64,000 bases of DNA, from contig CP126192.1 of the NCBI GenBank assembly GCA_030272155.1, positions 5,056,501 through 5,120,500 on the forward strand, in the 5' to 3' direction. This DNA comes from Tetradesmus obliquus. Taxonomy: Eukaryota > Chlorophyta > Chlorophyceae > Sphaeropleales > Scenedesmaceae. The position numbers and the translations under genes were made by a program. A model generated the notes under the pieces. That model was not told where the DNA came from and did no database searches. It worked only from the letters and a program-made list of their open reading frames with translations. Positions within the stretch are counted from its first letter, which is position 1, and each line of letters opens with the position of its first letter. Positions 54,652 through 64,000 of the stretch are shown here, in pieces.

Positions 54652-57325
54652 TCAGGCCCACTTGTGGAACACGTCCCACTGCAGCTGCGTGTTGTGGCTG
54701 TGGTCAAAGCCCAGGGAGCGCTCCTCGGCGATGCAGGCAGCCTTGCGCAGGTTGAGGATGTAGGCGTGGCGCCACTCGCTGCTCAGGTTGGGGTAGCTGC
54801 AGCGCAACAGGCAAGGCGTTGTCATGGCCAGGTCATTGCAGGAACTGCTGGTGGTTAAGAGATGAATGTAAGCGAGTGGGTGTGAGATGGTGCGGCGTTC
54901 CTGCCCGCACACCAGCAGCATATCAGCTTGATGCAGCATATCAGCTTGCTCACCTGCAGTGCAGTGTGCGCTCGTGGTGCACAATCAGGTCGCCACGTGC
55001 TGCAGGCACATCCAAGACACGCTCCGCTGACTCATCCACGTCCGTGCAGATGGCGTGAGACTCCTCATGTGTCTTGCCAACTGCATGGCAAAACATTGGA
55101 GTGCCAAATGGTTAGCAGCAGAAGCAGCAGAAGCAGGAAAACGTGCAATACTTTGAATGAACCTGGAGAGGGCTGTGTCATGTGGGCAGCGGCACAATAA
55201 GTTGCTGTCACTATTCTTCGTGGCATGCAGCGCATGCACTGTCCCACGAACACCCAGCAACAGCGCACACCAGCGACTGCGCAACAGTGCGACCACAGGC
55301 AAGCTATCACCCCATGCAATGGCGCTCTACAAATTCAGCAAGGTCGCCTTCATATCTCATACCACATCCGCGACAGTAGCAGCAGCAGCAGCAGCAGCAG
55401 CGGCAGCATGCCATTCCCACCTGGCCTGTGCCTGCGCAGCTGCGGCTCCAAGTGGCTGCCAGGCACGTAGCGCAGGCAGCCATTCTCCTTGCTGACATTG
55501 CTCACAGCCAGCCAGCAGTTGGCTGCAGCTGTGTCGGACTTGAGAGACGGCCAGTAGGCTGCGTCTTGGTGCCTGCACGTGCACAATGCACAATGCCGAT
55601 CCAGCAGTGCGCTAGGTATAATTGAAGGGGGCAGACTGCCAGGCTGGAGTTACTATCTACCTAGGGAGCAGTGCAGGCAGCCGCATTGATCGTATGGTGC
55701 TGCGTTGTGCCTTCACCAACTTGGTGAATTTGCTTGAAGCAAACCAGCCAGCTACTAACCAGGTGCTGCCGCCTGCTGAAGAGGACGTGCAAAGTCAGCT
55801 CCTGCTGTGTGATGGGCACTGCTCAAGTCAAGCTCTGCAAGACATGCAGCTGTGCTAACTCACCACAGGAATGCTGAGTCAGCGCTGCAGGCGCGCTTGG
55901 CAAAGATCTGGTCAAAGTCAACATGCATGTCACCTCCACGCAGCTGGTCGGCAATGGCCTGCATTGACACAGCGGCAGGGCATGAGGCAGTCAGGCATTG
56001 TACATGTCTTGTGACCTGGCTGCCGGCAGATCAATCAGTGCCATGCTGAGAGTGCAGCACCCTATGACACGCAGACCTGCTGCCATCCACTCCCGCAGGC
56101 CTCCAGCAGCACATGTCCAACAAGTGTGGCTGTCATTGATGCGACCCTGATGCTACATAATCAACAAGTTCTGCAGAAAGATTCAGGCCTCACCTTGCAG
56201 CGCTTCTCTAGCACATTGCCCTGCCATGCTGGGTAGTAGATGCGCGGCAGCATCACGTTGTACACTGCAGCACACAGCGCAGCAGCACAGGGAGGCACAG
56301 ATCACCATGCCAACCACAGGATGAGCTGACACTGGTATCACAAGATCTGAGCAAGCCTATCGATATCTCCATGCCATGCGGTCACTGACCTGATAGGTCA
56401 CAAGCCAAACTGATGCATGCCCTGGGGGCAGACATTGCACTTTTGTTTACTGATCCCTGCGCAGCGCTGCACAACAGTGGCGCAACTGCTGGGTTGGCCG
56501 CCTCACCGTGTGCAGGCTGCTTGCTGTCTGTGTGTTCACCTGTAAACTCGTCAGGGGTCCTGCCCTGCGCGCCACTCATGTCACACAGGTCTTTGCCAGG
56601 CACCTCAACCTCTCGATTGATGAACTTCATGTACACCTGAGGGCACACACAGGCAGTACGCATGCACAGGAGTGATGAAAAGCTGCTTGAAGCAATGGTG
56701 GACCTGCTGCTAAATATGAGTCAGCTGCGGGCGTGGATGAACTTGTGGATGGCGTAGGGCATCGTAATGGCATGTGCATCTGTTGGCAGGTTCACAAGTA
56801 AGTTATAACAGCCAAGCACAGCAAACACGCAGCACTCACAGGCTCAATGACATCCTTCATCTCTTGCTCCGTCACCACTTGTTTGACCAGCACAAACCTG
56901 CGCCATTGAAGTTGCGGCAACATTGGATGCCAGCTGCGAGCTGAGTCAGCGCCAGAACAGTATGCACTGCTGTTGTGTGTTGACTTCACCACGGCTGCTC
57001 ACCCATTGTCCTCAAAACACTTTTTATCAGCATTACTGACTGTGTATGAGTCCCCAGTTATGCCGCTGGCTCCTGCTGTGCTCCTTACTGCCTTTGAACA
57101 GTGTTGCCGCCAGCGATGCCTGCTGCTGATGTTGCTGCAACCTTGTGCTGCAAGCCAACTGCCTGGAGGGTTCCTGACGGATGCGTGACGATAAAGTGCA
57201 CCTGTACTGCCGTTGCAATGCAAAGCAGGCATGGACCACTCGCGGAATGTGTCGGAGCGTCCAACCACCAAGACAGCAACTGTGCAGTTCAGGATTACGC
57301 TAAGGAGACCTGCAGCATTGATCAT
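54652..57325 (-). CDS. Phytanoyl-CoA dioxygenase (PhyH)-type Fe(II)/2-oxoglutarate oxygenase
   Basis: Exons 57003-57325 (5' limit uncertain), 56840-56897, 56540-56636, 56194-56264, 55864-55958, 55421-55572, 54954-55080 and 54652-54796; phases agree from the second on. The core reads NADKKCFEDNGFVLVKQVV, EVPGKDLCDMSG, VYNVMLPRIYYPAWQGN, MHVDFDQIFAKRA, WHQDAAYWPSL (iron ligands H and D), NCWLAVSNVSKENGCLRYVP, GDLIVHHERTLHCSYPN (second His) and SSEWRHAYILN (the Arg that holds 2-oxoglutarate). All three metal ligands and the Arg are visible, so it should be active. The N-terminus may be a signal or transit peptide if the ATG at 57325 is used; a second ATG at 57232 is possible. The substrate is unknown. 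Confidence 0.85.
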
Positions 57326-57578
57326 GCCTTGAAAACAACAATAGGCTGGTCGACACTGCCAACTGCACGGACTTCCAAGAGCGAGCGACACACTCAGCAG
57401 GGTTTGGCAAGAGGGTGACAGTCGAGGGCACTGCAGCAGGGCCCAGCTGGACTTTTAGAGTGGCTCTGTGGTGGGCACCATTGATTGCCAGGCTGATTTG
57501 AATCACACTTGTCAGTGGCTTGCATCACCGAGCACCCGTTCCGTTGTCAACACAAGGCACAGTGGCAGGTGGCAGGCA
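57326..57578. promoter_or_regulatory. Compact divergent promoter (about 250 bp)
   Basis: Separates the start codons of the dioxygenase (minus) and the MMTAG2-type gene (plus). Both promoters must fit here unless the dioxygenase starts at its later ATG. No element could be named. Confidence 0.45.
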
Positions 57579-60500
57579 ATGAGTTTGTACAATGGTCCGC
57601 CAAGGTGAAACAACGGAGGTCTTTGATGCGACTAGCTATATGAGAGGGGAATCGGCTCTCATGCAGCAGCATCGTCAAGTAGATGGCGAGTTGGAGCAGC
57701 ACCTGCTTGCTGCAGGCAGCTGCCTAGCCATTTTCCTAGCTGCCACCCTGCCAGCATGGCTTGCTGTTCATATCTTCGATCTGTACACATGCTGTGCCAA
57801 GCCTGCCAACACCGCAATCAACATACCGTGTCTGGGTTGCTCACATGCTGTGCGCGTTGTGGTGGTGCTGCTGCCGTCGCTGCTGCTCTATCACTGCACT
57901 GCAGGCCAGGTGCTCGAGGCGGTCGCGGAGAGTTTTCATGGGACAATGTCAAAGCAGACAAAGACAGAGAGTACTACTTGGGCCACAGCGTGAAGGCAAC
58001 AACAGGCCGCTGGGCTAAGGGTAAGCAGTTAGTGCAGGAGCAGCAAGGTGCATGTCAGCTCACAGCAGCACCCGGCTGCAACAGCAGCAGCAAGTGCGGC
58101 GGGCGCAACACCAGCACATGCAGTGCTGGCGCCAGCACATGCGTCGCTTGTACGGAAGCGCGGCAGTAGCAGACACATGCAACGCCGGTCTTCTGCGTGT
58201 GCACTTGGTGCTGCTTGTGCAATAACACACTGTCCTGCAAAGAGCGTGCTTGCAGGTCAGGCCCCTGCCCCTCCACCTGCAGAACCTGAACATCAGAGCA
58301 ACCCTGCTTCCATACCACTGTGTCATGACTTCTGCTGCTGCTTCTGCTGCTGCAGGCAAGGATGTGTTCTGGTACACCAAGGCTGGCGGCGCTGGCGGCG
58401 TCAGCAACGATGAGCTGGAGGCAGTCAAGCAGCAGGAGCGCGACATGATGGCAGAGGTGCGGCTGAGGCACGAGCAGCGTGGCGCAGCAAGTGCAACAGA
58501 CACCCTTTCAGGACTTTTGCTGTGTTTCGTGGCTGGCGACAGCAGCAAGGGCCAACTCAGCTGCACATTAGCAAGTGCTTCAGCTGCCCTCACTTTTCTG
58601 GGCCATGCGCTGGCTCAGCTGCCTACCTCTTCTGTGGCCATCGATCTGCTGCTGGTGCTCCTTTGGCGCGGGGCAAGCAGCACAGCTCTGTGACAGCCGT
58701 CTTTGGTAACATGTATGCTGGCACCAAAAATCTTGTAATTGCTCTGCCTGCGTCTGCCGCGTTCGTCAGCTCCCTCTCCGCTCTCAGCATGCCTGCTTGC
58801 CTGCCTGCTGTTTTTCTGGCCCTCAGGCGCTGGGTCTGAAGCCCAAGGCGCCTCCCAGCAGCCGCAGGCAGCCGGCGCTGGAGAAGCATGAGGTGGACAA
58901 GCTGCTTAAGGGAGGGGCAGGAGGAGACGATGAGCAGCTCGCAGCGCTGGAAGGGGAGCGGGGCAAGGGCCTGGGCTTTGGATCGGGGTGAGCGGGAGAT
59001 GGGAAAGCGAAGCAGCCGTAGTGTTATGGTCCGTGGGGTGCAGCGCAGTAAATCAAAGGGCAGCTGGGATATGGCAGCAGATTGTCTTTTTGTAAAGAGT
59101 GTTGGTTTGAAGGGCGCAGGTTGTGTGTGGTCACCCGTGCAATGTTGCAGAGAGAGGCGTCTGCACAGACAGCAGCTGCATGTCTGCAGGCAGCAGGCGG
59201 CACCAGCTGCATGGTGACGGCCACTCAGCTGAGCTCGCAAGTGTTGCCTCTTGTAATGGCGTACTGCTGGACTGTGTGCGTCCTGCAGCAGTACGTGGCA
59301 GAGCTTGCCAGCACGCTGCCATCATACGCTGCCTCACTGCAGCAATATATAACGCCTTATGCTTGCGCATTGTGCTGCTGCAGCACTGCTGTTGCTGTGC
59401 GGGAGGAGGTGCATGAGGTGCTGCAGGGCACAGGCATGCCTGCAGCAGCAGCAGCAGGTGGTGGCGGCCGTTTCCCCGGCCCACCAGGCGCAGCAGCAGC
59501 GGCAGGTGGTGGTGGTCGTTTCCCTGGCCCACCAGGTGCAGCAGCAGCAGCAGCAGCAGCAGCTCCTGGCAGGGAGGCAGGCATGATGACAGCAGAGCAG
59601 CTGGCTGCGCTGGACAAGGCAGACAGGCGCGCAGCAAAGAAGGCTGAGAAGAAGGTGAGAGGCAAGGCGGGTGACACATTTGAGGTGTGCATGAACTCAC
59701 AGAGTTGGGCACTGCGCCAGCCTGGGTGTGTGTGCCGTCAGTAGTATGTCGGTTGACTGGAATGTGTGTTGCATGCAAAACGCATCTGATGCTTTATGCT
59801 GCCTGTGGTGTCAACAAGATGTCCTGCGGAGCTGCCAATCAGGATGAGTTGGCTGTCATGCAAGTAATAGCATAGCAGCTGGTGGTACTTGCGTATACCT
59901 TGATAGGTACAGACTTGCTGGTGTGCTCCTACATGTGACTGTCTCGTGCTGCTGCTTCTGCTGCTGCTGCTGCTGTCGGTGTGCTGTGTACAGGCCAAGA
60001 AGGCTGCCAAGAAAGCTAAGAAGGAGAGCAAGTCGAAGCGCAAGCACAAGCGGCGCTCACGCAGCACAAGCAGCAGCAGCAGCAGCGACAGTGAAGATGA
60101 GCGGCAGCAGAAGCACGGCCGTCACCACCAGCAGCACGGCCCGCCGCCGCCAAAGCAGCCACGCCCTGAGCAGCACGACCGTGAGCAGCAGCAGCTGCGG
60201 CGGCGGCGGCCACCTGCAGATGATGACAGGGGGATGCCTGTGGTGCATGATGATAGGGGCCGGAGGCATGAGCAGCAGCAGCCGGAGCGGCACTTGCAGA
60301 ATGGCAGCAGAAGACACAGCCGCAGCGGGAGTCCACAGCAGCACAGGCAGCGCAGCAGGAGTCCCCCAAAACGCCAGCAGCGCAGCAGAAGCCCGCCGCA
60401 GCAGCATGATCGGGCCAGGAGCCCGCAGCAGCACAGACAGCGCAGCAGGAGTCCACCGCAGCACCGCAACCGCAGCAGGAGTCCCTACAGGCAGGAGCGG

Positions 60501-60815
60501 GGCAGGAGCCCGCAGCTACATAGGCAGCGCAGCAGGAGTCCTCGCAAGCAGCAGGAGCGGTGCAGCAGCCCGCAACAGCACCGGAACCGCAGCGGGAGTC
60601 CACAGCAGCACAGGCAGCGCAGCAGGAGCCCGCAGCTGCAGCGCAGCCAGCGCCGCGGCGGCAGCAGCAGGAGCCGCAGCAGAAGCAGAGAGGGGAGGCA
60701 GCACAGGGAGGGGCTGCGCGCAGGCAGCAGCAGGGAGGCAGCAGCTGGGCGGCAGCACCACAAGGAGAGTGCTGGGAGGAGGAGCAGCAGCAGGAGCCCT
60801 CGCAGGGGCCGGTAG
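57579..60815 (+). CDS. MMTAG2-type RS-rich protein, about 498 aa
   Basis: Six exons: 57579-57604 (26 nt), 57905-58020, 58356-58456, 58827-58987, 59384-59654 and 59994-60815; all phases match (499 codons). The first 55 residues, MSLYNGPPRPGARGGRGEF then SWDNVKADKDREYYLGHSVK and GRWAKGKDVFWYTK, match the conserved N-terminus of the MMTAG2 family ('kinase phosphorylation domain'). ELEAVKQQERDMMAEALGLK also fits the family. A glycine/alanine-rich linker has two GRFPGPPGAAAA copies. The last 270 residues hold KKAAKKAKKESKSKRKHKRR, a serine block, and about a dozen RSRSPxQHR-type repeats. Such RS tails are usual in nuclear speckle and splicing-associated proteins. The molecular function of the family is poorly known. 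Human relatives are about half as long. Confidence 0.88.
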
Positions 60816-62113
60816 TTGTGCGGCGGGTTGATCAGAGGGGGTGCACGGCTTCCAGAAGACAAGTTTACACAGTGTTCTACATGTGGCAGCTGTGATTTCA
60901 CATTGTTGTGCCAAGATGGTCGTGGCTGTGTGTAACCCCCTCCTTTCAAAGTTTATGACACTGCTGGGCTCTGTGCCTGTTGCCATTGGCACTGGCAGGC
61001 TTTGCAGGATCCTGCAGGCTGTCCGGACAGCCTGTCTGAGCTAGCGAGTACCGCAGGCTGTCGGCGGGCGCATCAGTGCGCACTGCATGCGACTGTAGCG
61101 GTCGCTTCTGACAGAGGCTTGTAGCCTAATCAAGTGATTGAGTTGTAAATAGACACACAGCAGGCCGTTGAGACACCATAACTTGGAAGTTACATCCATG
61201 TATCGTGATCTTACACCATAGACTGACCAGCCCAGGCGCAGACGGCTGAGCCGCACTTGAACTGCTTGAAGCCGCCTGTCAGTGACACTGCTGCCAGCCC
61301 TCAGTGAGGGCCCTGTACCAGCCAAACAAACACAGCCTTTTAAACTTCCCAACACCAGCCACACTCAGCGTTCGACTAGTAGTCGTAGGAGTGCGTACTC
61401 CTTTGCATTCACATGATCGTCCTGCTGGCCACGTCCCATGGGTACCCATGGCCGGTCTGAGCAGCATTGCCACACGTGCTCGCTGCTGTGATGGCCAGCG
61501 CTGCAGTCAACGCCAGCTGCGCTGTAGGCACCCTCCCTGCTAGTCAAAAAGCTGCACTGCGAGGAAGCAGAACGCGTGCCGCACGTAAAGGCAGCTATGC
61601 TGCCAGTGCTGCAGCTGCAGTGCCTGCAGGGCACTGGAACAAGCTGAACACTATTTGTCTGCCAGGCGCACCAGCAGTGATGCTTGCAGGACGAGCCATA
61701 GTCTCACCCTGCAGCACATGGCAGATCAGTGCAAAGACAAGTAAACAAACTTGTCAGCACCTGGACATGCGGCTGCCAGCAGTGTAACGCAACAACGGCC
61801 TCCTGTGTTGCCTCGCCACAACTGTTGAAATATAGCGAGGGCGCAAATTGGCTTGCCCAGCCTCATTCCTAGGCTCTGACGTGTCCAGAATGGGGCTGTA
61901 CAGCTGTACCGTGGGGCTGTACATGTCATGCCAGCACTGTGCGCTGCTGCAGCTCTGCAGCCCAGGTACGGCCCGCTCCTCTGGCCTGGCAATGCCCCTC
62001 GCCATACATGTGCCCGCCGCAGCATATGCGGCACATCAACTGTACGCACCTACAGATGCTTCCAGCTGCGCCTGTGGTGCTGCAAATTCAAGCACGACAC
62101 AGCGTGCGAGGCA
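60816..62113. other. Intergenic between convergent genes
   Basis: 3' UTR of the RS-rich gene, then the 3' flank of the LRR gene. No exon or RNA gene seen. Confidence 0.4.
60931..60935 (+). terminator. TGTAA polyadenylation signal of the MMTAG2-type gene
   Basis: TGTAA on the sense strand 115 nt after the stop codon, a typical chlorophyte position. Confidence 0.5.
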
Positions 62114-64000
62114 TTAATTTGGGCTGAACCGGTTTGCCAGCTTGCGCATGCCACTGGCGATGCTGTGCAGCCTGTGTTTGAGGCTGAGGCGGGCACTTGT
62201 TAGGCTGGTACGCGCCTGCAGCAGCAACACACAGGTTGCAAAAGGCTGGTGGCTACTTCTCATGGCAAAAGCCTGAGGAGAATGTACTACGATGGCCCAG
62301 CTGTTGCGCACATTTGTTGTCCATGTGAAAGCGCTCAGCTTGCGACAGCACCCACACAGCAGAGCTTGTTATGCAAACATGAAGTGCCCAACAGCCCCTG
62401 CTGCTGATGCTCACCTTTTTCCAATCACCCCGGATGCTTTGCAGGCCGCAACAGCAGGACACACTCAGCTTGTTGAGCGGCAGCTGCCCTTGCCCGGGGG
62501 GCAGATGGGCGAGCCGGTTGCACGAAATAACGGAAACACTGTGCAGTGCAGTGAGCTGCTGCATGTGTGACGGCAGGCTCACTATAGAGCCACAGTTTGT
62601 GACGCGCAACTCCTGCAGAGATATGAGGCCGCACAGCCCCTCAGGTAGGGCTTTCATTGCAGGAAGGTGTGACAGGTGCAAGCGTGTCAGCTGCGTCAGC
62701 TGCGAGATGCTGTTTGGCAGCTGGCCCAGCGCGCCACAGCGGCAGATGTCAAGCTCCTGCAAGCTGCTCATGCCTGCAAGGCCCGGCAGCCGCTTGAGCT
62801 TCCCGCAGCCGTGAATGCTCGGCTGTGTGAGGCTGCTGATTGGCCCTATGCTGCTGAGCTTGCTGCACTCGCGAAGCCTCAGGGATCTCATTGACTGCAG
62901 GCCGTCCCTCGCAGCCGGCATTGCAGTCAGATCCACCCATCTCAGCCGCAGCTCTTGCAAGCTGCTCAGTGCCTTGAAGCTGCTCAGTGCCGTGAAGCTG
63001 CTCAGTGCCGTGAAGCTGCTCAGTGCCGTGAAGCTGCTCAGTGCCGTGAAGCTGCTCAGTGCCGTGAAGCTGCTCAGTGCCGTGAAGCTGGCCGGCAGCT
63101 CGGAAAGTGCTGAAGCCAAGCTGATGTCCATGGATGTAACAGAAGAGAGGCCGCGTAGGTTGCTGCTGCGCAGACATCCAAGCAGGTCCCCGACGTCCCA
63201 CAGCCGCATCTCATGAAGCTGCTGCAGCTGCTGCCAGGCCGCGGCTGGCAGCGGCTGTGCGCTGCGGCAGTCCCTGCAGCATCGTACGTGCAGGCCAAGG
63301 AGGAGTCAGCGCTGTTGGGACTGGTTGCGACTGTGTGTTTGGGAACTGGCAAACTGCCTAGCCACAGCCGGTTTGTCATCAACATAACTAGTGGATTTTG
63401 ATACCTGCACAGGCTCTGCAACTAATACCAAATGATACAGCAATAGTCAGGCAAGCATTGCAATTCGTGACCAGGCCCTGGTCTCCGGGAGACGACCATG
63501 TCCGTCACAGACACCCCCACCAACACTGTCCAGCTAGCAGTGATGGTTACTTGCATGGTTGCCCGCGCTGCTGGCTCTGCATCAGCGCACTCGCATAGTA
63601 TGCAGCTCGAGTTGGTGTTGTTGGCTGCTAAAAGCACTAACAGCTGTAGCAGAGCAGCATTGTGCACCAACCTGATGTCCAGCACCGACAGACAGCACAG
63701 GTCCTCCACTCCATGGATGTGTTGCAGATCTGCCACATCAGCCAGGCGCAGCTGCTGCAGCGATGTCGCTCCAGACAGGTCAACAGACCCTACCCGGCAG
63801 TGCTTCATTGTCAGCTGCTGCAAGCTGCCGCCTCCCAACTCCAGCCCGGCTGGGAAGCTGCAGCGCTGCAGCAGCAGCTGCTGCAGGGACTGCATTGACG
63901 CAGCACACAGCCCGTCAACCATCGTGTATGGATGCGCTGGCTCGTCCCCATCTTCATTCTCATATGATGTGCAGCCGCAGATGTGCAGGCACTTTAATGC
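62114..64000 (-). CDS. Leucine-rich-repeat protein, 5' end beyond the window
   Basis: Three visible exons: 63672-64000 (open to the edge), 62415-63273 and 62114-62215, joined in matching phase. Visible repeats have the irregular LRR form of plant resistance-type and cysteine-containing LRRs: MQSLQQLLLQRCSFPAGLEL, TSLQQLRLADVADLQHI, SLQELRLRWVDLTAMPAA, SMRSLRLRECSKLSSIG, SSLQELDICRCGALGQLPNS, LTRLHLSHLPAMKALPEGL, SLQELRVTNCGSIVSLPSH and ALHSVSVISCNRLAHLPPG. Between two repeats sits FTALSS repeated six times plus FKALSS, from an 18-bp tandem array. The C-terminus is short and basic (SLKHRLHSIASGMRKLANRF). No kinase or NB-ARC domain lies in the visible part. Likely a protein-binding scaffold; function unknown. 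Confidence 0.82.
62965..63090. repeat. In-frame 18-bp tandem repeat inside the LRR gene, seven copies
   Basis: Seven direct copies of ctcagtgccgtgaagctg (the first has cttgaag). On the coding strand each adds six residues, FTALSS or FKALSS. The period keeps the frame, so copy number can change without breaking the protein. Confidence 0.95.

Noticed and set aside
1-64000. tRNA, rRNA or CRISPR features
   Set aside because: I looked for T-loop GTTCGA-type sequences with flanking stems and for spaced short repeats. The few GTTCGA-like hits fall in exons or lack stems, and all repeats are direct tandem arrays without unique spacers.

Overview
The window reads as nuclear DNA of a green alga (Chlorophyta, most like the Chlamydomonadales/Sphaeropleales; this placement is inference). 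Genes are split into many short exons joined by GT-AG introns, often with a ctgcag-type acceptor. Both strands are full of CAG/CTG triplets that become poly-Q or poly-A tracts. TGTAA, the usual chlorophyte polyadenylation signal, lies downstream of several stop codons. The proteins include a thylakoid-type bestrophin, a plant-type glutaminyl cyclase and a plastid-targeted riboflavin kinase. I found no bacterial operons, rRNA, tRNA, CRISPR array or intact transposon. Exon models below were built by hand from splice consensus, phase agreement and family motifs.

Layout: the last exon of a START/polyketide-cyclase protein (0.2-0.5 kb, +); a small unknown protein (2.5-3.1 kb, +); a decayed copy (4.6-6.6 kb, -) and a largely intact copy (12.2-14.3 kb, -) of an unknown family, flanking two minisatellites and a secreted M43 metallopeptidase (9.2-11.0 kb, -); a methyltransferase-riboflavin kinase fusion (14.8-17.2 kb, -) divergent from a coiled-coil protein (17.6-19.6 kb, +); an ankyrin-histone deacetylase fusion (20.7-25.9 kb, -) divergent from a CUE-domain protein (26.4-27.7 kb, +), which converges on a glutaminyl-peptide cyclotransferase (28.8-31.4 kb, -).

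The second half holds a bestrophin channel (32.2-36.2 kb, -), a small secreted unknown (38.1-39.2 kb, -), a WDR70-like WD40 protein (41.7-48.5 kb, -), a 1.2 kb satellite of about 83-bp monomers with a 432-bp higher-order period (49.6-50.8 kb), an alanine/glutamine-rich unknown (51.1-52.6 kb, -), a phytanoyl-CoA dioxygenase-type enzyme (54.7-57.3 kb, -) divergent from an MMTAG2-type RS-rich protein (57.6-60.8 kb, +), and a leucine-rich-repeat protein running off the right edge (62.1-64.0 kb, -).

The genes do not form one pathway. The most unusual structural signal is a set of intronic 'exon echoes'. In WDR70 (three exons), bestrophin and the glutaminyl cyclase, the edge of an exon together with its splice site has been duplicated into the neighbouring intron, once or as short tandem arrays. 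One echo, in bestrophin, would be an in-frame 54-nt cassette. The other notable items are the two domain fusions (ankyrin-HDAC and methyltransferase-riboflavin kinase).
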